DNA of 64,000 bases from Candidatus Accumulibacter meliphilus (lineage in GTDB: Bacteria > Pseudomonadota > Gammaproteobacteria > Burkholderiales > Rhodocyclaceae), in contig QPGA01000003.1 in assembly GCA_003332265.1 (NCBI GenBank), forward strand, positions 69,876 through 133,875. The letters are read 5' to 3'. Shown one piece after another: positions 1-8,403 of this stretch. The position numbers and the translations under genes were made by a program. The notes beneath the pieces are model-generated. The model worked only from the letters and a program-made list of their open reading frames with translations, had not been told where the DNA came from and ran no database searches. Position 1 is the stretch's first letter, and each line of letters begins with the position of its first letter.

Positions 1-828
1 CATGCCGAGTTGTTCGGCCAGGGCCGTCTGGTACTCGAAGAGCAGGCGATCTTCGCGCCGTCCTGCGAGCAGGTGCAGGCGTGTGCGCAAGTCGCGCAGG
101 AAGGCCTCGCTGCTCTCCAGCAGCTGTTCCTCGTGGATGGTGATGAAACCTCGCTGTTCGAGATCTTTCCAGGAGTTGCCATAGCCTGCCGCCTGGGTGG
201 TCCACAGAATCAGTTGCAAATCGCGCAGCCCGCCGGGGCCTTCCTTGCAGTTTGCTTCCAGACTGTAGGGCGTCTCACCGAAGCGTTGGTGGCGGTCTTC
301 CTGCTCGATGCGCTTCGTCTGGAAGAAGTTTTTTGCATCCAGTGCGGCTTTGACGCGCACCGAAAAGCTGGCGAAGAGTGACGCGCTGCCGGCCAGCAGG
401 CGGGCTTCGATCATCGACGTCTGGACGGTAATGTTGCCGCTCGCCTGCTCCAGGCACTCCTCAATGGTGCGCACGCTGTGGCCGATTTCCAGTCCGATGT
501 CCCAGAACAGGCACACCAGGCGTTCGAGCTGCGCGGTCAAGGCGTCGTCTGCGTGCTCCGGCAGGAGAATCAGCAGATCGACATCGGAGGCCGGGTACAG
601 CTCGCCGCGTCCATAACCGCCGACGGCCAGCACCGCGAGCGAGGCTGGCAAGTTCACCGTCTGGCAGAGGTCGCAGAGGACGTCGTCGATCAGCCGGCAG
701 CGCTCATGCAGCAGAACGAGGGCGTCCCCGGTCGTGAGAAATCCCTCACAGATCGCTCTTTGACCCTCCTGCAGGCGATTCCTGAAGCTGCTGATCAGCT
801 TGCTTCGCGCTGCGTTTTCGGCGCTCAT
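1..828 (-). CDS. glnD: Bifunctional uridylyltransferase/uridylyl-removing enzyme GlnD, N-terminal part (runs off the window)
   Basis: Reading the minus strand from the ATG at 828 gives 276 codons with no stop before the window edge. The protein contains the nucleotidyltransferase signature GGYGRGELYPASDVDLLIL near residues 69-87 (G-G-x(n)-D-x-D), followed by the sequence FGETPYSLEANCKEGPGGLRD, cut here, which is typical of the GlnD N-terminal half. GlnD uridylylates and deuridylylates PII proteins in response to glutamine and so reports nitrogen status. Full-length members are about 850-900 aa, so roughly two thirds, including the HD and ACT domains, lies outside. The family call is firm; the rest of the gene cannot be judged. 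Confidence 0.93.
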   Translation of the reverse strand, partial: MSAENAARSKLISSFRNRLQEGQRAICEGFLTTGDALVLLHERCRLIDDVLCDLCQTVNLPASLAVLAVGGYGRGELYPASDVDLLILLPEHADDALTAQLERLVCLFWDIGLEIGHSVRTIEECLEQASGNITVQTSMIEARLLAGSASLFASFSVRVKAALDAKNFFQTKRIEQEDRHQRFGETPYSLEANCKEGPGGLRDLQLILWTTQAAGYGNSWKDLEQRGFITIHEEQLLESSEAFLRDLRTRLHLLAGRREDRLLFEYQTALAEQLGM

Positions 829-1465
829 GGTCTGTCGCCCGTCGCTGCGGGTGAGCCGGCGTGCAAGAGGAATCCTGGCAGCAACGGCCAGACAAGCAAT
901 GCCCGGCGGGCAAGCCAGGGGAGAAGCATCGGAATTGTCATCTCGTCTTTCGCTGATCAGGAAAAGCCTTTTTGGGGCAGCAGGCCATTGCTGTCGGTCT
1001 GGCCCAACTCGGGTGCGGCCCGTTAGGTGCAAGCAAAAGTCGCGCCAGGAGCGCTGGCGAGCGCCGCCGCCGCCTTCGTCTTTGGTTGCGACAGGTGCTC
1101 TACAGGGCTGGGTCGCTGGCGGCAAACGTTTTTTCTGAGCGGAACTACGCTACACTTGGCGGCAAAGTTTGTCCGCCGGCCGTGGCGCCGGTGCGCTTCG
1201 ATCAGCTGCTCGCACAGACTTGGGGCGGCAGTGGTGATCGAATGGGGTGTGTGCCTGTCAGGTGCGGGCGAGCAATTCTCCGGAGAGACCGTCAGCTTGG
1301 CGGTCGGCGCTGCAGAAGCCGGGGAGTGTGTCAATTGAGCGCAGGTTGAACAGGATGAAGACGCCTTTGTTTTGGGCCTTGGCAAAGGCGAGCAAGAGGT
1401 GCTGGCCGGCGGATTGTCCGCCACCTGCAAGTCGTGATGTCGAGTATCTGACGGGGAGTTGAGTG
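829..1465. other. Long divergent intergenic region between glnD and the citrate synthase-like gene
   Basis: About 640 bases separate two divergently transcribed genes. Open frames here have no recognisable domain and no ribosome-binding site, so I call no gene. There is a short inverted repeat, GCCTTTG at about 1363-1369 and CAAAGGC at 1383-1389, which could form a weak hairpin 75 bases before the citrate synthase start. No convincing promoter pair was found. Confidence 0.4.
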
Positions 1466-2782
1466 ATGAGCAGCGAACGTAAGGCGACTTTGACCATTAC
1501 CGGAGAAGCTCCGGTGGAATTTCCGATTCTGACGCCGACACACGGCAACGAGTGCGTGGATATTCGCGCGCTCGGCGGCAACACCGATCGCTTTGGGTAT
1601 GACTCCGGCTTCGAGTCGACCGCCAGCTGCAAATCCAGCATTACCTACGTCGACGGAGCGAAGGGTGAGCTTCTCTATCGAGGCTATCCGATTGAGCAAC
1701 TGACCGAGCGCTGCGATTTTCTTGAAGTGGCGTATTTGCTGAAGAATGGCGAACTGCCAAATGTGGCGCAAAAGCTGAGCTTCGCGGAGACGATCAGGAA
1801 GAACACGCCGGTGCATGGCCAGATGGTGAATTTCTACCATGGCTTTCGCCGCGATGCGCACACCATGCCGGTGATGGTTGGCGTGGTTGGCGCGCTGTCC
1901 GCGTTCCATCGTGAAGCGGCAGACTTTTCCGATGTCGAGCAGCGCAGCCTGACCATTCATCGCATCATTGCCAAGATGCCGACGCTGGCAGCGATGGCCT
2001 ACAAGTACACCATGGGTCATCCGCCGGTACATCCGCGTAACGACCTCGATTACGCGGCCAACTTCGTGCACATGATGTTCGCCAATCCGGCGGAGAAATT
2101 CGAGCTGAACCCGGTGCTGATGCGGGCCTTCGACCGACTGTTGATCCTGCATGCCGATCATGCTCAGGACGCTTCAACCTCGACGGTGCGCATGGCGGGC
2201 TCGTCCGGGGCTAACCCCTTCGCCTGCATTTCTGCGGCGATAGCTTGCCTGTCGGGTCGCGAGCACGGCGGCGCCAGCGAAGCCTGTCTGGCGATGCTCC
2301 AGGAAGTCGGCGATGTGCGGAAAGTTGCGGCGATGATCAGCCGCTCCAGGATCGAGAGCGATCACTCCAAAGTGACCGGCTTTGGTCTTTACGTTTACCG
2401 TAACTTCGATCCGCGCGCAAAGCTGATGCGCCGATTGTGTACCGAAGTGCTGACCGAGTTGCGCCTCGAGAATGATCCGCTGTTCAAGTTGGCCATAGAA
2501 CTCGATAGGATCGCACTCGAAGACCCCTACTTCGTCGAGAACAAGCTCTACCCGAACGTCGATTTCTATTCGGGTATTCTGCAGAAAGCGCTGGGTCTGC
2601 CGGCTTCGATGTTTGGTTGCATCGTTGCCGTGGCGCGCACGGCGGGCTGGATGGCGCAGTGGGAAGAAATGCGCGCCGACCCCGAATACAAGATCGCCCG
2701 CCCGCGTCAGCTCTATATCGGCTCCGCGCGGCGCGATGTTCCTGCCCCTTCGGCGCGCGGGTCTCAACGCATACCCGCATAG
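1466..2782 (+). CDS. Citrate synthase-like protein lacking one catalytic histidine
   Basis: The 438-aa protein aligns along its whole length with hexameric type I citrate synthases (STASCKSSITYVDG, LLYRGYPIEQL, ASTSTVRMAGSSGANPFA, PNVDFYSG, RPRQLY). That family condenses acetyl-CoA with oxaloacetate. The ATG at 1466 is preferred to the GTG at 1463 because GGGGAG at 1453-1458 sits at normal spacing. Residues matching E. coli H264 and D362 are present (H267, D366), but the H305 position is Leu308: the signature reads GFGLYVYRNFDPR instead of GFGHRVYKNYDPR. The C-terminus also departs from the usual ending. Family membership is certain; activity as citrate synthase is doubtful, and a standard gltA probably lies elsewhere. 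Confidence 0.88.
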   Translation: MSSERKATLTITGEAPVEFPILTPTHGNECVDIRALGGNTDRFGYDSGFESTASCKSSITYVDGAKGELLYRGYPIEQLTERCDFLEVAYLLKNGELPNVAQKLSFAETIRKNTPVHGQMVNFYHGFRRDAHTMPVMVGVVGALSAFHREAADFSDVEQRSLTIHRIIAKMPTLAAMAYKYTMGHPPVHPRNDLDYAANFVHMMFANPAEKFELNPVLMRAFDRLLILHADHAQDASTSTVRMAGSSGANPFACISAAIACLSGREHGGASEACLAMLQEVGDVRKVAAMISRSRIESDHSKVTGFGLYVYRNFDPRAKLMRRLCTEVLTELRLENDPLFKLAIELDRIALEDPYFVENKLYPNVDFYSGILQKALGLPASMFGCIVAVARTAGWMAQWEEMRADPEYKIARPRQLYIGSARRDVPAPSARGSQRIPA

Positions 2783-2804
2783 CAGACAGTGGCTGTCCGG
2801 CGGA

Positions 2805-3386
2805 TTACAGCGGCCGCGTGACCGACAAGGCGCCGCGGATCTCGCCGGCGACGTAGCCGGTCGCCTGGTCGTGTGGGTAGTCCTTGGCCAGCGCTGCCTT
2901 GAGCTCGGGCGATAGCGAATCAGCCGGCCCGTGGCAGGTCTGGCAGACCTCGACGACCGGCAGCGCTTTCATGTAGCGGAAACTGCGCTGCCCGTCGCTG
3001 GCGGCGACGATCTCGCCAACTTCCAGTTGTTGAGGCTTCGCACCGTTGGCGACCATAATGTTGAATTCGGCCAACTGGCGCGCTTCCCAGGCGTCAGGCG
3101 TGCCGGTCGTCGGGTTACGTGTCTTCAGGCTGACACGGTGGATCGTCCAACCGGTCTGCTGTTGCATCTCTAGCAGTAGTTGCGGCGCTTTCTCCTTGCA
3201 GACCGCTATGGCGGCGACGGGACCCTGTTCCTGCACTGCTGTCTGCATCGCTTGCACCACTTTTGGCAAGACCGGCAGCGCGGTTTTTCGTGTTTCGCTC
3301 ATTAGTGCCGCGGGTTCCTGGGCGTGCACGGATTGTGTGGCGGAGGTGAGCGAAAGTGCAAGAATAAGGGCTGTGGACTTCTTCAT
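2805..3386 (-). CDS. Periplasmic monohaem c-type cytochrome, DUF3365 family
   Basis: This 193-aa protein has a Sec signal peptide (basic MKK, hydrophobic core, cleavage likely after VHA at residue 22) and one haem c attachment motif, CQTCH, at residues 148-152. The body resembles DUF3365 (Tll0287-like) domains, which are haem-binding sensor or redox modules; the substrate is unknown. It is a stand-alone domain with no kinase or cyclase attached. The gene converges with the citrate synthase-like gene, 22 bases apart, and has its own promoter upstream. GGGAG lies before the ATG. Family confidence is good; its job is unassigned. Confidence 0.8.
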   Translation of the reverse strand: MKKSTALILALSLTSATQSVHAQEPAALMSETRKTALPVLPKVVQAMQTAVQEQGPVAAIAVCKEKAPQLLLEMQQQTGWTIHRVSLKTRNPTTGTPDAWEARQLAEFNIMVANGAKPQQLEVGEIVAASDGQRSFRYMKALPVVEVCQTCHGPADSLSPELKAALAKDYPHDQATGYVAGEIRGALSVTRPL

Positions 3387-3401
3387 GATGGCTCCCGAGA
3401 G

Positions 3402-3432
3402 TGTATAAGAGATGTCTAATATAACATGTCAA
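3402..3432 (-). promoter_or_regulatory. Sigma-70-type promoter candidate for the DUF3365 cytochrome
   Basis: On the minus strand a perfect TTGACA (3427-3432) is followed by TATACA (3402-3407). The 19-base spacer is long; a shifted -10 reading (TCTTAT) would shorten it. The sequence lies 16 bases upstream of the ATG, implying a very short leader. The segment between the boxes is AT-rich, unlike the surrounding DNA, and carries GACAT twice. Confidence 0.5.
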
Positions 3433-3644
3433 GGCCCCGCCGGGGATGCGCGCTCTTGCCTTAAGGCGCGATCATCCTGTGCGTTGCAGGCTTTCGCCCA
3501 CCTTTCCACCGCGAGCCGCACGTGGCCCCGGGTCAGGGTGTCATGCACCGTCGCGGTGCTTCGCGGGGCGTTTTGTGCACCATTCGCGGGCGCCGTTGCC
3601 TGTTCGCCGCATGGCGCTCGCCCGCTGGCGCCTTGTTTAGCTTA

Positions 3645-3660
3645 TGGCACGGTTTCTGCT
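3645..3660 (+). promoter_or_regulatory. Sigma-54 (-24/-12) promoter for the ATP-grasp/alpha-E operon
   Basis: The bases TGGCACGGTTTCTGCT match the RpoN consensus TGGCACGN4TTGCW at all but one specified position, with GG and GC correctly spaced. Transcription would start near 3671, about 24 bases before the ATG at 3695. This implies that an NtrC-type activator and RpoN control the downstream pair. The assignment rests on the motif alone; no activator binding site was identified. Confidence 0.75.
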
Positions 3661-3694
3661 TAATGCTGCTTAATCCACTCTGGCGGTGAGCCCC

Positions 3695-5110
3695 ATGAAT
3701 GTTGACTTCTATAACGAGATGTACGATTTTGCCGGCGGCTTGCGGCCCCACTACGAGGGTTTTGCGGCCTGGCTGGCAGCGATCTCTCCCGAGCGTCTGG
3801 CGAGCAAGCAGGCCGAGGCCGATAGCGCGTTTCACCGTCTTGGCATTACCTTTGCCGTCTATGGAGAAAAGGCCGGCACCGAGCGCCTGATCCCCTTCGA
3901 CATCATCCCGCGCATCATTCCGGCGAGTGAGTGGACGGTGATGGAAGCGGGCTTGCGGCAGAGGGTGAAGGCGCTCAATGCCTTTGTGCACGACATCTAC
4001 CATGATCAGGAAATCCTCGGCGCCGGACATATCCCGTACGATCAGGTGCGCAACAACGCGCAGTTCCGGCGCGAGATGATCGGCGTCGACCTTCCTTCCG
4101 GGATTTACGCTCATATCGCGGGCGTCGACATGGTGCGTGCCGGGGCAGGTGAGTCCTACGTCCTCGAAGACAACCTGCGCGTGCCGTCCGGCGTGTCCTA
4201 TATGCTCGAGGACCGTAAGATGATGATGCGGCTCTTTCCGGAGCTCTTCTCGCGGCACATGGTCGCGCCCGTTCAGCATTACCCTGACCTGCTGCTCGAA
4301 AACTTGCGCACCGTGGCACCGAAAGGCGTCTCCGACCCGACGGTGGTGGTACTGACCCCCGGCGCCTACAACAGCGCTTATTTCGAACACAGCTTTCTTG
4401 CTCAGCAGATGGGCGTCGAGCTGGTTGAGGGCAGAGATCTCTTCGTCAAGGACCAGGCGGTCTTCATGCGCACCACACAGGGTCCGCAGCGGGTCGACGT
4501 GATCTATCGTCGGCTCGACGACGACTTCCTTGATCCGCTGGCCTTCAACAAGGAATCGATGCTCGGTGTTCCGGGTTTGCTCGGCGCCTACCAGGCCGGC
4601 AACGTCAATCTGGCCAATGCCATTGGTGCCGGCGTCGCCGATGACAAGTCGATCTATCCCTACGTGCCGGAGATGATCCGCTTCTATCTGGGTGAAGAGC
4701 CGATACTTCACAACGTACCGACCTGGATTCTGCGCAAGCCTGACGACCTCAAATATGTACTGGCGCATCTGCCGGAACTGGTGGTCAAGGAGGTGCATGG
4801 AGCGGGGGGCTACGGCATGCTGGTCGGGCCGGCGTCGAGCAAAGCCGAGATCGAGGACTTCCGCGCGCGTATCGTCGCCGCGCCGGAGAAGTACATCGCA
4901 CAGCCGACGCTGGCGCTGTCCAACTGTCCGACCTTCGTCGACTCGGGCATCGCGCCGCGCCACCTTGATCTGCGTCCGTTTGTGCTCTCCGGAGAGAGCA
5001 TCCGCATGGTGCCCGGTGGCCTGACGCGGGTCGCCCTGCGTGCAGGCTCGCTGGTGGTCAATTCCTCGCAGGGCGGCGGTACGAAGGATACCTGGGTGTT
5101 GGAAAACTGA
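3695..5110 (+). CDS. Circularly permuted ATP-grasp protein (DUF404/DUF407 type)
   Basis: The 471-aa product matches the circularly permuted ATP-grasp family often annotated CP_ATPgrasp. Recognisable blocks are PFDIIPRIIPASEW, the segment from EDNLRVPSGVSYMLE onward, VVVLTPG and VKEVHGAGGYGMLVG. These enzymes are predicted peptide amidoligases that join an amino acid or peptide to a carboxylate using ATP; the true substrate is not known. I chose the ATG at 3695 over the GTG at 3686 because GGTGAG at 3685-3690 then serves as ribosome-binding site. The alpha-E gene follows 18 bases later, the usual partner. The transglutaminase-like gene commonly found beside this pair is absent here. Confidence 0.87.
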   Translation: MNVDFYNEMYDFAGGLRPHYEGFAAWLAAISPERLASKQAEADSAFHRLGITFAVYGEKAGTERLIPFDIIPRIIPASEWTVMEAGLRQRVKALNAFVHDIYHDQEILGAGHIPYDQVRNNAQFRREMIGVDLPSGIYAHIAGVDMVRAGAGESYVLEDNLRVPSGVSYMLEDRKMMMRLFPELFSRHMVAPVQHYPDLLLENLRTVAPKGVSDPTVVVLTPGAYNSAYFEHSFLAQQMGVELVEGRDLFVKDQAVFMRTTQGPQRVDVIYRRLDDDFLDPLAFNKESMLGVPGLLGAYQAGNVNLANAIGAGVADDKSIYPYVPEMIRFYLGEEPILHNVPTWILRKPDDLKYVLAHLPELVVKEVHGAGGYGMLVGPASSKAEIEDFRARIVAAPEKYIAQPTLALSNCPTFVDSGIAPRHLDLRPFVLSGESIRMVPGGLTRVALRAGSLVVNSSQGGGTKDTWVLEN

Positions 5111-5128
5111 GATGGATGGAGAGCCGAG

Positions 5129-6061
5129 ATGTTGAGCCGCACAGCTGATCACCTTTACTGGATGGCGCGCAGTACCGAACGCGCGGAAAACATGGCCCGA
5201 TTGCTGGACGCCTCCTACCAGATGTCGATGGTGCCGCAGCCCCTTGCGGCGCAGAACGAGAACTGGCGCGCCATCCTCGCCCTGAACAGCCAGGAGGAAG
5301 CGTTCGCTCAGGTTTATGACGAGGTGAACGCCGAAAATGTCCTGCGGTTCACGGTCGCCGACGCCGCCAATCCCTCGTCGATCTTCAGTTGCCTGCGTGC
5401 CGCGCGCGAGAATGCGCACGCGGTGCGCGGTACGCTGACCGCTGAAATGTGGGAAAGCGTCAATGCCACCTGGATTGAACTCCGCGAGCAGAATGTCGAG
5501 CAGGTACTGGCGCGCGGCGTCAGCGAGTTCTTCGAGTGGGTCAAGCTGCGTTCGGCCGTCATCCGCGGGGTGACTTTCGGGACCATGCTCAGGGACGACG
5601 CGCTGCATTTCATTCGCCTCGGCGGACTGCTCGAGCGGGGTGACAACACGGCGCGCATTCTCGACATGCAATATCACGTCCTGCGCGACGGCGACGAGGG
5701 GGCGAGCGATTTCTATCGCTGGGGCGCTTTGCTACGCTCGCTGTCGGCGTTTCAGGTTTACCGTAAGGTCTATCGTGATGCGATCACCCCGGCCCGGGTC
5801 GCCGAACTGCTGATTCTGCGCATGGATCTACCGCGATCCCTGCATTCCTGTGCGGACGGCATCGTTCGCATGCTGCCCCTGATTGCCAACAGTGCTTCGG
5901 CGGAGACTCAGCGTCAGGCGGGCGTACTGCATGCCAAGTTGCACTTCGGGCGTATCGAAGATGTGCTGGCCGGTGGGTTGCACGAGTATTTGACGGATTT
6001 CATGGATCGCATCTATGAACTTGGCGAGGGCATCAGTCGCGACTTCCTTATGCCCGCCTGA
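5129..6061 (+). CDS. Alpha-E domain protein (DUF403)
   Basis: This 310-aa, largely helical protein starts with MLSRTADHLYWMARSTERAENMARLLD, here cut at its family hallmark LYWMARSTERAENMARLLD, and later has the block LLERGDNTARILD. These mark the alpha-E family, which occurs almost always next to circularly permuted ATP-grasp ligases and is thought to help make or modify a small peptide. It has no signal peptide and is predicted cytoplasmic. The 18-base gap to the upstream ligase indicates one transcript under the sigma-54 promoter. Its biochemical role remains unknown across the family. Confidence 0.87.
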   Translation: MLSRTADHLYWMARSTERAENMARLLDASYQMSMVPQPLAAQNENWRAILALNSQEEAFAQVYDEVNAENVLRFTVADAANPSSIFSCLRAARENAHAVRGTLTAEMWESVNATWIELREQNVEQVLARGVSEFFEWVKLRSAVIRGVTFGTMLRDDALHFIRLGGLLERGDNTARILDMQYHVLRDGDEGASDFYRWGALLRSLSAFQVYRKVYRDAITPARVAELLILRMDLPRSLHSCADGIVRMLPLIANSASAETQRQAGVLHAKLHFGRIEDVLAGGLHEYLTDFMDRIYELGEGISRDFLMPA

Positions 6062-6120
6062 ACGCTTCTCGGTGGCCGCTGGCGACTCGGCTGCTGCGCG
6101 TGATATCCGTTGCTAGCTCG

Positions 6121-6129
6121 TTATCCACA
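6121..6129 (+). promoter_or_regulatory. Perfect single DnaA-box consensus
   Basis: TTATCCACA is identical to the high-affinity E. coli DnaA box. It abuts the -35 element of the promoter at 6130-6158. Only one box is present, with no AT-rich unwinding element and no dnaA or dnaN nearby, so this is not an origin. It could be chance or a DnaA-responsive promoter element. Confidence 0.4.
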
Positions 6130-6158
6130 TTGACCCGACTATCGACTTATGATCTAAT
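6130..6158 (+). promoter_or_regulatory. Sigma-70 promoter candidate for tRNA-Val
   Basis: TTGACC at 6130-6135 and TCTAAT at 6153-6158 are separated by exactly 17 bases. The start would fall near 6165, some 120 bases before the mature tRNA, leaving a 5' leader for RNase P to remove. It is the only strong promoter between the alpha-E gene and the tRNA. Confidence 0.6.
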
Positions 6159-6285
6159 CCCGCCTTCTGTGGGGTCGCTTCCCGGATGGCGCGTCTTTCG
6201 GTGGCACGGTCTGTCGGCGTCATTTTTCGGCAGCCTTGCAGCCGCTGCGCATCAACAGCTGCCGTCCCTGCAGTAGCACAACATC

Positions 6286-6360
6286 GGGCGATTAACTCAG
6301 TGGTAGAGTGCCACCTTCACACGGTGGAAGTCAGTGGTTCGAACCCACTATCGCCCACCA
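6286..6360 (+). tRNA. tRNA-Val (anticodon CAC)
   Basis: A complete cloverleaf is visible. The acceptor GGGCGAT (6286-6292) pairs with ATCGCCC (6350-6356), followed by A and an encoded CCA (6358-6360). The anticodon stem is CCACC/GGTGG around the loop TTCACAC, with CAC at 6318-6320, which reads GUG valine codons. The T-arm has GTGG-TTCGAAC-CCAC. The encoded CCA and perfect stems indicate a functional gene. Confidence 0.97.
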
Positions 6361-6489
6361 TCATTGCCGTCGCCACAAATTCCGGACTGGCCTGGCCCGA
6401 GTTGTCCGCCAGTCGTCCATGGCCGCGCCATTGATCACCCTGACATTGGCCAGCAAGGCTCTTCACGAGCCGCCAAGCAGGCGCCTTTC

Positions 6490-6498
6490 TGGTAGAAT
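6490..6498 (+). promoter_or_regulatory. Extended -10 promoter element before the DUF3579 gene
   Basis: TGGTAGAAT fits the extended -10 pattern TGnTAnAAT. No good -35 box sits 17 bases upstream, which is tolerated by extended -10 promoters. It lies 84 bases before the DUF3579 start codon and is the best candidate in that gap. Confidence 0.4.
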
Positions 6499-6582
6499 CC
6501 GGGTGTTGCGCTTCGCTTTAGTCATTCGACGACAATCCCGGAAAGTCGTTGGTGCTCCTCTTCGTTACGATATCACCAAGAC

Positions 6583-6873
6583 ATGACCACTTCGTCGCAT
6601 TCCTCCTTCATCATCGTCGGACGGACCACCGCCGGCAAGAAGTTCCGCCCAAGCGACTGGGCCGAGCGTTTGTGTGGCGTTCTCTCGGCGTTCGGCGCCG
6701 AGAAACGAATGCGCTATTCACCGTACGTCGGGCCGCGCAACTACAAAGGCGAAAAGGCTGTTTTTGTCGATGGTGGCTTGTACGAAGTGGAGCCCATGGC
6801 CTATAGATTCGTGCTGCATTTCGCACAGGACAACGATCTCGAACTGATCGAAGGCGTCCTGCCCGGCCGTTAG
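6583..6873 (+). CDS. DUF3579 family protein
   Basis: The 96-aa product carries the family hallmark FRPSDWAERLCGVLSAFG followed by YSPYVGPRNYKGEKAVFVDG (shown in part) and EPMAYRFVLHFA. DUF3579 proteins are small, soluble and nearly confined to betaproteobacteria; no function is established. Only one in-frame ATG is plausible; no clear Shine-Dalgarno sequence precedes it. It stands alone between tRNA-Val and the convergent murA operon, with repeat copy A downstream. Confidence 0.85.
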   Translation: MTTSSHSSFIIVGRTTAGKKFRPSDWAERLCGVLSAFGAEKRMRYSPYVGPRNYKGEKAVFVDGGLYEVEPMAYRFVLHFAQDNDLELIEGVLPGR

Positions 6874-6945
6874 GGGATTTCTGTCAAAGGACAAGCCGTC
6901 TTCCGTGTTGCGGCAACCGTTACCGAGTTCGATGACGCGCCTTGC

Positions 6946-7069
6946 TGTGAAAATCGCGCTAGCGACTCACGAAATTCCCTTCTCCCCTCGCGGGAGAAGG
7001 GTCGGGGAAGAGCGGGAGACGGTCATGACTTTCATGATTTGGGGTGTCTTCACGTGTCATGACCGTTAG
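6946..7069 (-). repeat. Dispersed intergenic repeat, copy A
   Basis: Read on the minus strand this ~124-bp unit begins CTAACGGTCATGACACGTG and shares nearly its full length with the units at 44533 and 48702. It contains a 10-bp inverted repeat (CGGTCATGAC and GTCATGACCG), a CTTCTCCC/GGGAGAAG hairpin and a third small stem (TCGC/GCGA). It sits between the convergent DUF3579 and murA genes, where it might act as a transcription end signal. No coding function is evident. Confidence 0.85.
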
Positions 7070-7140
7070 CCGGAAGCCGACGGGCTCGCCGGCTTGCCGG
7101 TTCATCGCCTCGCCACAGGCGCCCCGCATCCCCCACTCCC

Positions 7141-8403
7141 TCAGCGAATCCTTTTTACGCGTGCGCCAAGCTGGCCGAGCTTTTCCTCGATGCGTTCGTA
7201 GCCGCGGTCGAGATGGTAAATGCGCTCGATCACGGTTTCGCCCTGCGCTACCAGACCGGCGATGACCAGGCTGGCTGAGGCGCGCAGGTCGGTGGCCATT
7301 ACCGTCGCCCCGTCGAGATGGTCGACGCCGGTGACCATGGCGTTGCTGGCATCGATCTTGATGTCAGCCCCGAGGCGGATCAGTTCGACGGCGTGCATGA
7401 AGCGATTCTCGAAGATCGTCTCGCGGATAACCGCCGATCCCTCGGCGACACAGTTGACGGCCATGAACTGCGCCTGCATGTCGGTCGGAAAAGCCGGGTA
7501 GGGTGAAGTGCGGATGCTCACCGCCTTTAGCCGTGGCGGTGCCTGCAGCGTGATCGCCGTGCGCTCGATGAGCAGTTCGCAGCCGCTGTCAAACAACTTG
7601 TCGATCACGGCGTCGAGATTGGCAGCCGCGGTATTCGTCAGCCGGATATTGCCCCCTGTCGCCGCGGCCGCGCAAAGATAGGTGCCGGTCTCGATGCGGT
7701 CGGCCATGATCGCATGCCTTGCGCCATGCAGGCGCTCGACCCCCTGGATGCGAATCCTGGCGGTGCCGGCGCCGGCGATCTGCGCACCCATCGAAACGAG
7801 GCAGTTGGCCAGGTCTACCACCTCCGGTTCGCGAGCAGCATTCTCGATGATCGTTTCGCCCTTGGCCAGGACTGCCGCCATCATCAGGTTTTCGGTGCCG
7901 GTGACGGTGACCATGTCAGTGACGATGTGCGCCCCGGTGAGGCCACCTTTACCCTGCGCCCTGGCTTGGATGTAGCCATGCTCGACAACTACTTCGGCAC
8001 CCATCGCCTGCAAGCCCTTGATGTGCTGTTCGACCGGCCGCGCGCCAATTGCGCAACCGCCCGGCAAGGACACCCGCGCTTCACCATGGCGCGCCAGCAG
8101 CGGGCCGAGGACCAGGATCGACGCACGCATGGTCTTGACCATATCGTAGGGGGCAAGCGGGTTGTTGAGCCCGCGGCTGTTCAAGACCAGCCCGTCGGCG
8201 CCAAGGTCTTCGACAGCGACGCCCATCTGTTCGAGCAGGCGCAGCATCGTCGAGATGTCCTTCAGCCGCGGCACGTTGGTCAGATGCAGCGGCTCGGACG
8301 ACAGCAGGCTGGCGCAGAGAATCGGCAGGGCGGCGTTCTTGGCTCCCGAAATGGCGATTTCGCCGGCCAGCGGCGTGCCGCCCTCGATCAGCAACTTATC
8401 CAC
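7141..8403 (-). CDS. murA: UDP-N-acetylglucosamine 1-carboxyvinyltransferase
   Basis: MurA transfers enolpyruvate from PEP to UDP-GlcNAc, the first committed step of peptidoglycan synthesis, in the cytoplasm. The 420-aa length is standard. Residues K22-N23 (SGAKNAALP) and the PEP-binding, fosfomycin-sensitive Cys117 in [12 protein letters not shown] are present. It overlaps the upstream ibaG gene by 8 bases and is the last visible gene of the mla-ABC-ibaG-murA operon, the order seen in many beta- and gammaproteobacteria. The start follows from the conserved [10 protein letters not shown]-terminus. Confidence 0.97.
   Translation of the reverse strand: MDKLLIEGGTPLAGEIAISGAKNAALPILCASLLSSEPLHLTNVPRLKDISTMLRLLEQMGVAVEDLGADGLVLNSRGLNNPLAPYDMVKTMRASILVLGPLLARHGEARVSLPGGCAIGARPVEQHIKGLQAMGAEVVVEHGYIQARAQGKGGLTGAHIVTDMVTVTGTENLMMAAVLAKGETIIENAAREPEVVDLANCLVSMGAQIAGAGTARIRIQGVERLHGARHAIMADRIETGTYLCAAAATGGNIRLTNTAAANLDAVIDKLFDSGCELLIERTAITLQAPPRLKAVSIRTSPYPAFPTDMQAQFMAVNCVAEGSAVIRETIFENRFMHAVELIRLGADIKIDASNAMVTGVDHLDGATVMATDLRASASLVIAGLVAQGETVIERIYHLDRGYERIEEKLGQLGARVKRIR

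Noticed and set aside
1023-1430. 135-codon minus-strand frame in the glnD-citrate synthase gap
   Set aside because: No homology, no ribosome-binding site, and Ser/Thr/Pro-rich composition expected from random high-GC sequence.
2700-2782. Possible frameshift at the C-terminus of the citrate synthase-like protein
   Set aside because: The last ~15 residues differ from typical endings, but the +1 frame does not restore a recognisable terminus and total length is near normal, so no frameshift is claimed.
3533-5677. 714-codon open frame on the minus strand
   Set aside because: It lies antisense to the ATP-grasp and alpha-E genes, whose protein homology is clear; high GC content keeps the opposite strand open.
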